Under the pieces are notes generated by a model. That model was given only the letters and a program-made list of their open reading frames with translations, ran no database searches and was not told the DNA's origin. Source: Fragum whitleyi (taxonomy: Eukaryota; Mollusca; Bivalvia; Cardiida; Cardiidae). From it: a stretch of DNA of 64,000 nucleotides. Positions 54,001 through 55,881 of the stretch are shown in pieces. Location of the stretch: positions 32,011,058-32,075,057 of the forward strand of contig OX411543.1 in NCBI GenBank assembly GCA_948146395.1. Reading direction: 5' to 3'. Made by a program: the position numbers and the translations under genes. The stretch's first letter is position 1. Each line of letters begins with the position of its first letter.

Positions 54001-55115
54001 TGCCTTGATGGCCTAGTTATAAATTCCCTGGACTTGTGACCTCGAGGTCTGTGGTTCGAGCCCAACCGTTGCAGGGATGTGTTTATGGGCAGAACACTAG
54101 CCCCAGTTCACCCACCAGTAGAATGGGATGTTTTAACATTTGGATTGAGTGTTCAAGAGCGACTCTGTGACCTAACCTATATTTCATCTTGACAAAGATG
54201 TCATCAAGATAAACATTCTTTTCTTTCCAAGGATGACCTATAACACTGGATTTTTTTCCTTTTAGACTACACATATATCGAAGAATTCTTTTTCCACTGA
54301 ACATTCATTTTTTAATTTTGTAAACATGTTGATGTTGAATAAAATACTTTAAAAAGAATGAGAACAAATCAAAATACTGAAAGGCCTAATCGTGGGCCAG
54401 CATGTCTTTCAAAATTCAGAATGATGTAAAACCCTGGCTTAAAATTGACAAACAAGGGGTGCAGACTAAAATCTGACTGCGATTGTTATCAATGTCTGCT
54501 GCAAAAACAGGTATATGGACAAAACCCTACAACCAAAATTTTATAGAGTGGACAAAACCCCACACCCTTGATCTTTGGCAGTTGACTAAACCTAACACCA
54601 TCCATTTTTGACAGTGGACAAAACACCACACAATCCATTTTTGTCATGACAAAAATGGATGGTGTGGGGTTTTGTCCACTGTCAAAAATGGATGGTTTGG
54701 GTTTTTTTCCACTCTATAAAATCTTGGTTGTGGGGTTTTGTCCCTGTGGGTTTTTTTCCTACAATCACAAAAACACCACAGGCATGACAAGGGATAAAAT
54801 AATTTTCACCAACCTCCCTGTGTAGATGAAGTCGAGAAGGTATCTAAAGGTTTCCCAATGAAGATCTCTGAGTTTATAAACCATTGAATGCTGGCCATCC
54901 TCAACTTTACGAGTGAACAAGTCAAAGAAGAATGTACTAGCAGAGGCTAACACGGCTCGGTGTATTCCAACTTCATGTTCCTCTATTATGAGAAAAGCGT
55001 CGCAAAACTGGCCGCTTTTCTGGAGACTACTAAGTTGTGTGAGGATATGCGATGTGTGGCTCTTTTCAACGTGGTCAAGATGGTCTACCACAGTGTGGTT
55101 AGATCTAACATCCAT
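1..55115 (-). CDS. ivns1abp: ivns1abp-like BTB-BACK-Kelch gene, 3' end off the left edge
   Basis: This is a spliced gene built from eleven exons: 54814-55115, 49196-49320, 45922-46050, 33088-33206, 22625-22744, 16528-16666, 15664-15802, 6177-6268, 4145-4390, 2869-2994 and 1-77 (minus strand, in that order). All introns are GT-AG and the frame is continuous for about 538 codons; the human protein has roughly 640. The order is BTB (about residues 25-135), BACK (about 135-265), a diverged linker (265-360), then Kelch repeats. Family-diagnostic matches are SGQFCD in the BTB, VKDVY at the BTB-BACK join, PTSTP in the linker, DEL before the first Kelch blade and GGYDRGECL in Kelch 1. Vertebrate members are actin-associated BTB-Kelch proteins linked to CUL3 and to RNA processing. 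Here function is by homology only. About three further Kelch blades are expected beyond position 1. Another KLHL family member is possible but fits the linker less well. Confidence 0.87.
78..641. other. Intron 10, no feature seen
   Basis: A+T-rich intronic sequence with no repeat or exon I can support. The same holds for 1890-2590 in this intron. Confidence 0.6.
642..1889 (+). mobile_element. Tandem-core (pearl/Helentron-like) element, family A copy 1
   Basis: The head is aacaagaggaccaagatgg with a small palindrome (AGGACC..GGTCCT), then gctcacctgag. The end is a hairpin around ctcaggtgagct followed by A-run. The head and tail motifs are an 11-bp inverted pair. Between them lie tandem units of about 170-180 bp (starting near aaagggttg and running to the agaagattttt motif). 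A GACGGACGACG-like tract sits at 1805-1845. No protein is encoded. I infer a non-autonomous element like bivalve pearl elements; open frames here are by-products of the repeats. Confidence 0.8.
2591..2835. mobile_element. Fold-back MITE beside exon 10
   Basis: Ends gggcctgtattactaaac and gtttagtaaaacgtgccc are inverted over about 25 bp; the centre has a second palindrome (catctcattggaattg..gattcaaatgagat). It ends 34 bp from exon 10. Confidence 0.72.
2869..2994 (-). CDS. ivns1abp: Exon 10: Kelch repeat 3
   Basis: The acceptor is gttttacag and the donor is gtaagt; the exon is 42 codons long. It reads DDKLYIIGGCIGQ, CETYDLNTKTWSTIAPLHI, one complete Kelch blade with double glycine, tyrosine and tryptophan in the expected spacing. 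It is phase-compatible with exons 9 and 11. A fold-back MITE ends about 34 bp past the donor. Confidence 0.88.
3095..3260. mobile_element. Fold-back MITE, family I copy 1
   Basis: About 165 bp; ends aagtagtggacccgtaa and ggtccactaccttaa; middle ggtttcctaatgat..taggaaacc. Other copies are at 6333-6498, 7385-7550, 18437-18590 and 24318-24468. Confidence 0.78.
3608..4116 (+). mobile_element. Tandem-core element, family F
   Basis: Head aacaagagccatgtcagacatggc (palindrome GCCATGT..ACATGGC), then catccccc; units containing aacaaagggcaataactcc at about 3680 and 3836; short gacggacagag tract near 4070; tail ttggggata mirrors the head motif imperfectly. Confidence 0.7.
4145..4390 (-). CDS. ivns1abp: Exon 9: Kelch repeats 1-2
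   Basis: The acceptor is ttgtgtag and the donor is gtaact; the exon spans 82 codons. Repeat 1 continues with GGYDRGECLKSSEIYDV and a conserved tryptophan (SNVWLP). Repeat 2 has NNIYACGGSSG, then ECY and DKWEVIGEV. These are the canonical Kelch marks: a double glycine, then a tyrosine, then a tryptophan in each blade. The GGY.R.ECL string is nearly that of vertebrate IVNS1ABP. A mariner-like MITE ends 14 bp before the acceptor junction and forms part of the 3' splice region. Confidence 0.9.
4405..4737 (+). mobile_element. mariner-like MITE, family N copy 1, abutting exon 9
   Basis: Starts cagtaaaacttgcg after TA and ends gcaatatcgactg. The copy at 28596 has the same ends and internal attgtctcattgag hairpin. 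Its left end is 14 bp from the exon 9 start, so the minus-strand 3' splice region includes transposon sequence (ttttactgta). Confidence 0.72.
4862..4935. mobile_element. Short hairpin MITE, family J
   Basis: Near-perfect palindrome of gttgtaactgcctatata. Relatives with gatggctc/gagccatc-type or gggttcag/ctgaaccc-type ends lie at 18077-18150, 27455-27530, 29520-29606, 49884-49950 and 59010-59092, and a split copy surrounds the element at 24535. Confidence 0.7.
5055..5688 (+). mobile_element. Tandem-core element, family A copy 2
   Basis: Same head (aacaagaggaccaagatgg, then ctcacctgag) and hairpin tail (caccttgagca..tgctcaggtgagct) as family A, with fewer core units than the copy at 642 and a shortened loop in the tail hairpin. 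It lies in intron 8. Confidence 0.8.
5689..6176. other. Intron 8, no feature seen
   Basis: A+T-rich sequence between a family A element and exon 8. A minus-strand frame of 66 codons (5865-6065) has no supporting sign. Confidence 0.55.
6177..6268 (-). CDS. ivns1abp: Exon 8: start of Kelch repeat 1
   Basis: The acceptor is actcttcag and the donor is gtaggt; the exon is 92 bp, too short for a simple open-frame search. The first T completes a valine codon, and the exon reads VEEDELCPLACMTTNRCAFG and then DGKLFVCG. It aligns with QQDELIEKPMSPM and NGKLIAAGG in the family. The final G joins exon 9 inside the Kelch double-glycine. Confidence 0.84.
6333..6498. mobile_element. Fold-back MITE, family I copy 2
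   Basis: Ends ttaaggtaggcaacccat and acggttccactaccttaa, same middle as the copy at 3095. A family C element follows within 10 bp. Confidence 0.76.
6508..7362 (+). mobile_element. Tandem-core element, family C with nuclear-receptor-type DR1 motifs
   Basis: A 13-bp inverted pair, ttataccccccac at 6523-6535 and its mate at 7347-7359, brackets about four units of roughly 145 bp. Each unit carries tgaccttgacctttgacct-like sequence. An ACGG/ACAG tract (7262-7310) precedes the tail. The plan matches families A, B, D and E although the core is unrelated. Confidence 0.78.
7385..7550. mobile_element. Fold-back MITE, family I copy 3, left end lost
   Basis: Keeps ggtttcctaataatttcattaggaaac and the right end acggttccactaccttaa. 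Confidence 0.7.
7988..8966 (+). mobile_element. Tandem-core element, family B copy 2, diverged
   Basis: Head ctacaaaagggccatagtggccc then ctcacctgaa; core units with tgacctagtttttgacc repeated from about 8100 to 8820; tail tctcaccttgaggac..tgctcaggtgagct. It abuts the family E element at 8967. Confidence 0.75.
8967..10043 (+). mobile_element. Tandem-core element, family E, with a family F piece inside
   Basis: Head agcacaagagctgtcagagac, then ttatgctcccc (from 8991), with its mate ggggagcataaa at 10032-10043. An acggacggacagac tract lies at about 9953-10012. A family F head (agccatgttggacatgg) and F-type units (aacaaagggcaataactcc) occupy about 9027-9440, apparently as a nested or recombined part. 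Confidence 0.75.
10042..11300 (+). mobile_element. Tandem-core element, family A copy 3
   Basis: A complete family A copy with head, five or more core units, an acgacgcacgac tract and a hairpin tail. It starts directly at the end of the family E element to its left, with no spacer. Confidence 0.8.
11798..14115 (+). mobile_element. Possible DNA transposon with CAGGGTTCTCCCCAG ends
   Basis: The left end cagggttctccccag and right end ctgggaagaacaatg are imperfectly inverted. Inside both ends are GC-rich motifs (gaaggcgtagtgg; gaaggcgtatcgcgg). The mariner-like copy at 12916 is nested in it. No clear target duplication is visible, so the borders are approximate. Confidence 0.45.
12916..13618 (+). 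mobile_element. mariner-like element, non-autonomous, 703 bp
   Basis: Ends cagtcaactcccgtt and aacgagagttgactg, followed by TA on the right; the left flank reads CA, so one TA has mutated. Subterminal motifs attcaatacaacgacattttc and attcaatacaccgacattttc recur. It lies inside the longer element at 11798-14115. Confidence 0.75.
14547..15537 (+). mobile_element. mariner-like element, non-autonomous, 991 bp
   Basis: Ends CAGTTAAACTTCGGTAGCTC and, inverted, GAGAGACCGAAGTTTGACTG, with TA at 14545-14546 and 15538-15539. Both ends repeat gttcgag motifs. No transposase frame survives. The TA flanks and CAGT start suggest Tc1/mariner. Confidence 0.78.
15664..15802 (-). CDS. ivns1abp: Exon 7: hydrophobic strand and PTSTP linker, with duplicated acceptor
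   Basis: The proximal acceptor acatttcag opens the exon at 15802, and the donor gtaagt follows GT at 15664. The peptide LTYMVIAMLHGMMIKMSIHY aligns with TYLCLAVLDGIFCVIFLHG, then SPTSTP matches the conserved linker motif. A 66-bp tandem copy upstream carries an identical second acceptor. Using it would start the exon at 15868 and add 22 codons without a stop or frame change. The shorter exon fits the family best; the longer one is a plausible alternative form. Confidence 0.82.
15744..15879 (-). repeat. 66-bp tandem duplication spanning a 3' splice site
   Basis: Two 66-bp copies (15748-15813 and 15814-15879) plus a 4-bp extension at 15744-15747. Each copy carries the acceptor acatttcag and the first 55 bp of exon 7. 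I see one difference between copies, ATA against ATC, both isoleucine. It is described further in the findings. Confidence 0.93.
15880..16527. other. Intron 6, no feature seen beyond the duplicated acceptor
   Basis: The shortest intron of the gene at about 0.7 kb. Apart from the tandem repeat at its 3' end it holds nothing I recognise. Confidence 0.6.
16528..16666 (-). CDS. ivns1abp: Exon 6: linker before the Kelch propeller
   Basis: The acceptor is tctttttcag and the donor is gtaggt. The exon has 46 codons plus one base. It is rich in serine and polar residues (AGQSQKFRETLSLESNGN), then reads EMEYSIVAAYKTK, which corresponds to the EWKIVASEKT segment of the vertebrate protein, the first strand of the propeller. 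The low-complexity start is poorly conserved across the family. Confidence 0.78.
16790..16996 (+). mobile_element. Tandem-core element tail fragment, unclassified
   Basis: Contains cataccaaatatgag, a cagacagacagaccaacag tract and ccccaatc..atggggggaggggg, the usual order of core, tract and tail hairpin. No head is present. Confidence 0.5.
17353..17724 (+). mobile_element. Family S MITE copy 1
   Basis: Ends cagggttttag and taaaaccctgg; internal perfect hairpin gaattgaagactg..cagtcttcaattc. The copy at 57772 shares ggtcctt..gtccctgctttagat and cttcgtcccttaaaaccctg. Confidence 0.68.
17758..18010 (+). mobile_element. hAT-type T MITE, uninterrupted but partial
   Basis: Left end cagtggcagatccagag; internal sequence matches both sides of the nested locus in intron 3 (attacttca.. 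and aaaagatatctgatt..gagcaattagtcccac). It serves as the empty-site reference. A smaller piece lies at 7890-7960. Confidence 0.62.
18437..18590. mobile_element. Fold-back MITE, family I copy 4
   Basis: Ends aaggttgtggacccgtaat and ttggttccacaag; middle gaggtttcccaatgga..taggaaacctc. Confidence 0.72.
18697..21867 (-). mobile_element. 3.2-kb TTAA element, family Q copy 1
   Basis: Same 20-bp ends as the copy at 38719, in the opposite orientation. Shared end sequences include ggccaggtraaawttttccaataaatcac on one side (18840-18865 here) and cggctacaggtgtg on the other (21728 here). A diverged direct repeat of about 130 bp lies at 19990-20170 (caatcaattgtccatgtca and caatcaattacccatgtca). A possible acidic coding remnant (SDSDLDCDD, minus strand near 19055) is not enough to name a protein. 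Confidence 0.65.
21875..22610 (+). repeat. Diverged tandem units with two poly-C runs
   Basis: Four degenerate units of about 180 bp, each with a ctgatgatccatgccaaat-like start and an agaaaaagaaatttcaaagattt-like end. They resemble pearl-type cores without head or tail. C-runs at 21983-22006 and 22445-22466 may be polymerase- or assembly-sensitive. The array stops about 15 bp from the exon 5 donor side. Confidence 0.6.
22625..22744 (-). CDS. ivns1abp: Exon 5: end of BACK and acidic linker
   Basis: The acceptor is ctttttcag and the donor is gtaaaa. The exon is exactly 40 codons in phase 0. It reads LIVLYLNTDNTISDC and then a run rich in D, E and N, ending KKLNRKKQ. This aligns with the VQTLYYSADHKLL to QFVQKK part of the family, where the linker between BACK and Kelch starts. 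The exon is small and diverged; the call rests on frame, splice sites and position. Confidence 0.8.
22745..23335. other. Intron 4 start, with two hairpins
   Basis: A palindrome at 23195-23275 (ttcccatttaatttcttttc with its mirror) and a G-like hairpin at 22890-22985. 23583-24317 and 25553-26343 in the same intron show nothing further. Confidence 0.5.
23336..23582. mobile_element. MITE, family K copy 1
   Basis: Contains gtagcacccctacattttt, the palindrome taaacaatcatttatatgat and gagaaatacggta. Matches the intact copy at 55529-55800. Confidence 0.7.
24318..24468. mobile_element. Fold-back MITE, family I copy 5
   Basis: Ends tttaaggtagtggaccca and cgtttccactatcttt; middle ggcttccttatgatttt..taggaaacc. 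Confidence 0.74.
24535..25506 (+). mobile_element. 972-bp DNA transposon with repeat-built TIRs and 8-bp TSD
   Basis: The 8-bp flank gttgatac is present at 24527-24534 and 25507-25514. TIRs are about 112 bp and consist of several copies of ggacaaaagcccactggg and gacataacccca. It interrupts a J-family hairpin MITE (24501-24526 joined to 25515-25552). The centre is A+T-rich with no coding potential. hAT-like by duplication length only. Confidence 0.85.
26344..26573 (-). mobile_element. piggyBac-type MITE, family G copy 4 (inverted)
   Basis: 230 bp with TTAA at both edges in the opposite orientation (starts TTAACCCTTTCCTG, ends AGCAAAGGGTTAA). The open frame starting at 26480 is only its hairpin sequence. 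Confidence 0.82.
26610..26842 (+). mobile_element. Diverged family H copy
   Basis: Starts ccatgctgaacatggaatattcc and ends attgagcatgaaaaaggtt; the middle keeps acatatgtgcagtctgatc. Both ends are decayed. Shorter or weaker relatives lie at 51800-52058, 58225-58440 and 62085-62160. Confidence 0.6.
27219..27347 (+). promoter_or_regulatory. CCAAT-TATA promoter-like cluster inside intron 4
   Basis: Inverted CCAAT boxes (ATTGG) at 27219, 27250 and 27290, with tatataat at 27340-27347. A fourth ATTGG is at 27371. The order and spacing fit a pol II promoter for a plus-strand transcript, antisense to the host gene. Downstream, 27557-27901 is open for 114 codons (MATLACFPSYF..), with no family recognised. 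It may be a remnant LTR or element promoter. Confidence 0.4.
27455..27530. mobile_element. Short hairpin MITE, family J
   Basis: Palindrome ttgtaagtgcctatttgaaa with its mirror, ends ggggctaagtgcaac and gttgcatttaagcct. It interrupts the transcribed-looking stretch downstream of the promoter-like cluster at 27219. Confidence 0.65.
28596..28940 (-). mobile_element. mariner-like MITE, family N copy 2
   Basis: TA at 28594-28595 and 28941-28942; ends cagtcaatcttgc and gcaagttttactg; internal hairpin attaaaatcgtctcattgag. Confidence 0.75.
29610..30012 (+). mobile_element. Family D fragment with a non-core segment that is open on the minus strand
   Basis: Homologous to 35160-35730 but shorter. 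On the minus strand, 29802-30002 is open for 66 codons, with a basic and polar start (KRPTKVQSGKERAE) then a hydrophobic stretch (ILLLIIIGLNFVLM). The related copy in the element at 35138 has stop codons. I do not recognise a family. It could be a captured gene fragment or chance. Confidence 0.45.
30013..30629. other. Intron 4, no feature seen
   Basis: A+T-rich; only a short ggggtcaaaatgacccc palindrome near 30036. Confidence 0.5.
30630..30876 (+). mobile_element. TTAA MITE, family H copy 1
   Basis: 247 bp; ends TTAACCCTTGTCATACTGAA and TTCAGCATGACAAAGGTTAA. Inside is the palindrome-rich cacatatgtgcag. piggyBac-type by the TTAA edges. Confidence 0.8.
30880..31065 (+). mobile_element. hAT-like MITE, family U, partial
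   Basis: Shares gatcaaaataaacatgtctgc, aaagcccctgttggacagg and gggaattccacaaccctg with the copy at 32697; the left end is lost beside a family H MITE. Confidence 0.55.
31294..32639 (+). mobile_element. 1.35-kb element with CACTGCAACTCC ends
   Basis: Ends CACTGCAACTCC and GGAGTTGCAGTG, each with TA outside (31292-31293, 32640-32641). GC-rich relative to the flanks. A 20-bp G-run at 32514-32533 followed by gggggttggggg could form quadruplexes or mark an assembly weak point. No transposase frame is seen. Confidence 0.72.
32697..33053 (+). mobile_element. hAT-like MITE, family U copy, next to exon 4
   Basis: Ends caggggtgtggaaatatgaa and tgggaattctacacacctg; internal palindromic ttgtccatggacaa. 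Relatives at 30880-31065 and 62266-62560 are partial. This copy ends about 35 bp from exon 4. Confidence 0.65.
33088..33206 (-). CDS. ivns1abp: Exon 4: BACK domain, second part
   Basis: The acceptor is aaataatag, which is weak in pyrimidines, and the donor is gtaagt. The two first bases complete a glycine codon and the exon ends on a full GAT codon. The segment NDEIMPMVLEWIKQKM carries the conserved BACK tryptophan helix (compare YTKVINWVQ in the vertebrate protein). Intron 3 upstream is 12.7 kb of nested transposons. A hAT-like MITE ends about 35 bp beyond the donor. Confidence 0.86.
33459..33688 (+). mobile_element. piggyBac-type MITE, family G copy 1
   Basis: 230 bp, bounded by TTAA. The ends read TTAACCCTTTGCTG and AGGAAAGGGTTAA, fitting the TTAA/CCC start of piggyBac-type elements. 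A strong central hairpin has arms aagaaattgctt and aagcaatttcttc. Confidence 0.82.
35138..37018 (+). mobile_element. Tandem-core element, family D copy 1
   Basis: Head aactagaggcgcttgagcgcc (palindrome AGGCGCT..AGCGCCT), then gctccacaggc; tail palindrome CTGGCCtttcGGCCAG then tggagctc, so gctccac and gtggagc form the inverted pair. Several units of about 110-150 bp repeat atatagagaaatgacctccgcc. A clean (ACGG)n tract lies at 36937-36965. The first part (35385-35730) shares a non-core segment with the copy at 29610. Confidence 0.8.
37150..37378 (+). mobile_element. SINE, 5'-truncated, with (ATCA)n tail
   Basis: B box agttcgatccccgg at 37156, conserved-looking body ending agcggcgttaaactccaatc and a tail of four ATCA units. 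This is the common layout of molluscan tRNA-type SINEs. It lies within the Mutator-like element. Confidence 0.75.
37379..38718. other. Interior of the Mutator-like element, unassigned
   Basis: No open frame over 60 codons with any domain sign, and no repeat match inside the window. 43021-43844 is similar. Confidence 0.5.
39143..39302. promoter_or_regulatory. CCAAT and GC-box-like cluster inside TTAA element
   Basis: CCAAT/ATTGG at 39143, 39202, 39235 and 39279, plus two copies of ccacgccccgtcaa at 39176-39189 and 39289-39302. Possibly the promoter of the lost coding part of the element at 38719. Confidence 0.35.
39345..40703 (+). mobile_element. Tandem-core element, family D copy 2
   Basis: Head actagaaagccatgaatggctt, then gctccacaggc; about eight core units; acggacggacggac tract near 40637; tail agtggctttcagccagtggagct. 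It sits inside the 4.3-kb TTAA element at 38719-43020. Confidence 0.8.
44742..44842 (-). pseudogene. Possible first coding exon of the outer element
   Basis: On the minus strand an ATG at 44842 opens 33 codons (begins MADDGNSASLSDIFQDP, ends KRKPWVG) and then a donor-like GG|gtaaat. It lies inside the outer AGTGTTGTAA element and could be the 5' exon of a deleted transposase. There is no domain evidence. Chance is a fair alternative. Confidence 0.3.
45290..45715. repeat. Repeat with aaggagtcc motifs and a G-type hairpin
   Basis: Recurrent gagtc motifs (aaggagtccaacctc, ggaaggagtcccaactgg) flank a hairpin gaagaaattgcttgtcataa related to family G. A relative lies at 28530-29350. Superfamily unknown. 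Confidence 0.5.
45730..45912 (+). mobile_element. MITE, family L, abutting the exon 3 donor
   Basis: Shares gtcatttgaatcctctcaatgag, acagggtttgagcaa and ctatctgtagctctg with copies at 14120-14360, 17100-17290 and 53300-53600. It ends about 10 bp from exon 3. Confidence 0.65.
45922..46050 (-). CDS. ivns1abp: Exon 3: BACK domain
   Basis: The acceptor is ttattcag and the donor is gtaagt; the exon is 43 codons long (129 bp) in phase 1. The peptide GIRAFAEDDDFKEEINKYIA is typical of the first BACK helices. It ends in ERLTIEIVG, matching the leucine-rich end of the second helix pair in the family. A MITE-like repeat ends about 10 bp past the donor, so the 5' splice site is squeezed between exon and transposon. 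Confidence 0.87.
46051..46934. other. Intron 2, no feature seen
   Basis: No exon or repeat match. The part at 48523-49195 next to exon 2 is likewise plain A+T-rich sequence. Confidence 0.55.
46935..47163 (+). mobile_element. piggyBac-type MITE, family G copy 2
   Basis: 229 bp with TTAA at both edges, near-identical to the copy at 33459, same central hairpin. It lies in intron 2. Confidence 0.82.
47734..48522 (+). mobile_element. Tandem-core element, family D copy 3
   Basis: Head aactagagctcagctgatttgctccacag; units with aaatgacctccaac; decayed ACGG tract replaced by acacacaaacggatag; tail ccattggctttggccagtgga. A truncated SINE-like piece (tggtagtctagtggg, near 47691) lies just upstream. 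Confidence 0.72.
49196..49320 (-). CDS. ivns1abp: Exon 2: end of BTB and start of BACK
   Basis: The acceptor is atttcag and the donor is gtatca. The leading A completes the arginine codon split by intron 1, giving TGRLSVPDDQVKDVY, and the exon ends on the first base of a glycine codon. The VKDVYNVSKRLRI segment is the alpha-helical stretch that leads from BTB into BACK, and it is close to VKDVYSAAKKLK in the vertebrate protein. The length of 125 bp fits the flanking phases exactly. Confidence 0.88.
49421..49649 (+). mobile_element. piggyBac-type MITE, family G copy 3
   Basis: 229 bp with TTAA at both edges, in intron 1 about 100 bp upstream of the exon 2 acceptor. Very similar to the other G copies. 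Confidence 0.82.
50537..51762. mobile_element. MITE, family K, split by a family A element
   Basis: Left part 50537-50790 (atttcctctaataaaagcg to gaaaatgcatacta), right part 51704-51762 (agctcccaggcc to gagaaatacggaat). Confidence 0.75.
50791..51703 (+). mobile_element. Tandem-core element, family A copy 4, inserted in a K MITE
   Basis: A family A copy whose borders can be read exactly. The K-family MITE at 55529-55800 is uninterrupted and reads catactaaatagaagctccc. Here the same sequence is split after catacta(a) and resumes at aagctccc near 51704. The insertion adds only A residues, so there is no clear target duplication, which suits a Helitron-type insertion better than a cut-and-paste one. 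Confidence 0.82.
52575..52770. mobile_element. Fold-back MITE in intron 1
   Basis: Ends acctatttctgatccc and cgggccagaaataagt; internal hairpin agaatagccaagcataggct. Confidence 0.6.
52912..53159 (+). mobile_element. TTAA MITE, family H copy 2
   Basis: 248 bp; ends read agcccttgtcatgctgaac and tcagcatgacaagggttat, so the left TTAA has mutated to TTAG. Same internal gcctgcacatatgtgcag as the copy at 30630. Confidence 0.75.
53446..53466. repeat. (TTA)n microsatellite
   Basis: About seven TTA/ATT units within a family L MITE region. Confidence 0.85.
53985..54140 (+). mobile_element. tRNA-derived SINE head
   Basis: A-box-like tggcctagtta at 54009-54019 and B box ggttcgagccc at 54053-54063, 44 bp apart as in a tRNA gene. 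No acceptor-stem pairing typical of a functional tRNA is evident. Preceded by the palindrome ggagtacactgtactcc. Confidence 0.65.
54505..54770. repeat. Large fold-back sequence beside exon 1
   Basis: Two arms of about 120 bp meet near 54646 (ccatttttgtcatgacaaaaatgg). The arms repeat ggacaaaaccccaca, a theme related to the TIR repeats of the element at 24535. It could form a long hairpin in the start of intron 1, ending about 45 bp beyond the exon 1 donor. Confidence 0.8.
54814..55115 (-). CDS. ivns1abp: Exon 1 (first coding): BTB/POZ domain
   Basis: The start ATG at 55115-55113 has a purine-rich context (gccATGG), and translation runs 100 codons plus two bases. Residues 34-41 read SGQFCDAF and 52-58 read HRAVLAS. 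Both are standard BTB landmarks: the dimer-interface aspartate and the H-[KR]-A-V-L-A core. The exon ends in FIYTG plus AG, followed by donor gttggt. No in-frame stop is apparent just upstream of the ATG. A possible acceptor (tttgacag) about 40 bp upstream suggests this is the second transcribed exon, with a 5' UTR exon further right. A large fold-back sequence ends about 45 bp past the donor. Confidence 0.88.
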
Positions 55116-55528
55116 GGCTGGCAGGATATGACTACCATTGGAATATTAACTGTCAAAGGTGTTGTCTTGGCTGGGGCCTCATTTCACATGAGAGGTATCA
55201 ATCTTAACTGAAAAAAAGGCATTATCAAGATTAAACATTGCACATCACTTTATGAATACTTGTCCCCATAAAAACACACATTTAACTCAAAAATGATATT
55301 TTCACTTGTGAATACAATATATTTGTATACAATCCAAAAGTCAGAGGAATGAAATCTATGAATACATAGTCTTATTGGAGCAAGATTGTGATCACCTTTA
55401 TAGCTTTTAAAAAATTCATACATGCATCTAAGGCCCTGCCTTGTATGATGTCAAAAATTGTCAATAATTAATATGTTAATCAGTAAAGATAATCAAGAGA
55501 TCAAGAGTGCCTCCAAAATATCGTAATT

Positions 55529-55800
55529 CCTCTAACACTAGCACCCTCCCTAATAGTAACACCCCTACATTTTTTACTTAGAAAACCCACTTCAATTGCC
55601 TAATTTTTAGGAACTTTTTCAGACTTCTTCTCTTATTGGAGATGAATTTCCTCTGATTGTTTAGAGGAAATTCACCTCAAATTAAAGGGAAAAAGGTGAC
55701 AAAGACATGAATTTTAATGTGCTTTTTTAAATCAGAAAATGCATACTAAATAGAAGCTCCCTGATCATGATATGTATAGCTACCGGGAGAAATACGGTAG
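55529..55800. mobile_element. MITE, family K, intact copy
   Basis: Runs from aattcctctaacactagcac to gggagaaatacggta; ends are imperfectly inverted (CCGTATTTCTCC type). It gives the empty-site sequence for the family A insertion at 50791. Confidence 0.72.
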
Positions 55801-55881
55801 TACCAAGCATTCTCTGAAAAACAGTTAAACTTATCAGTATCTGATGATTCTGGAGAGGTGCTCCCTATTGCTTTACCATTT

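Noticed and set aside
53985..54075. Functional tRNA gene
   Set aside because: A and B boxes are present, but I could not form a convincing acceptor stem and anticodon arm, and extra downstream sequence fits a SINE.
1..55115. Naming the gene as a generic KLHL family member
   Set aside because: The SPTSTP linker, the DEL motif before the first blade and GGYDRGECL fit ivns1abp better than KLHL proteins; a database search could still overturn this.
54913..55211. Plus-strand frames of 72 and 83 codons
   Set aside because: They are antisense shadows of the BTB exon.
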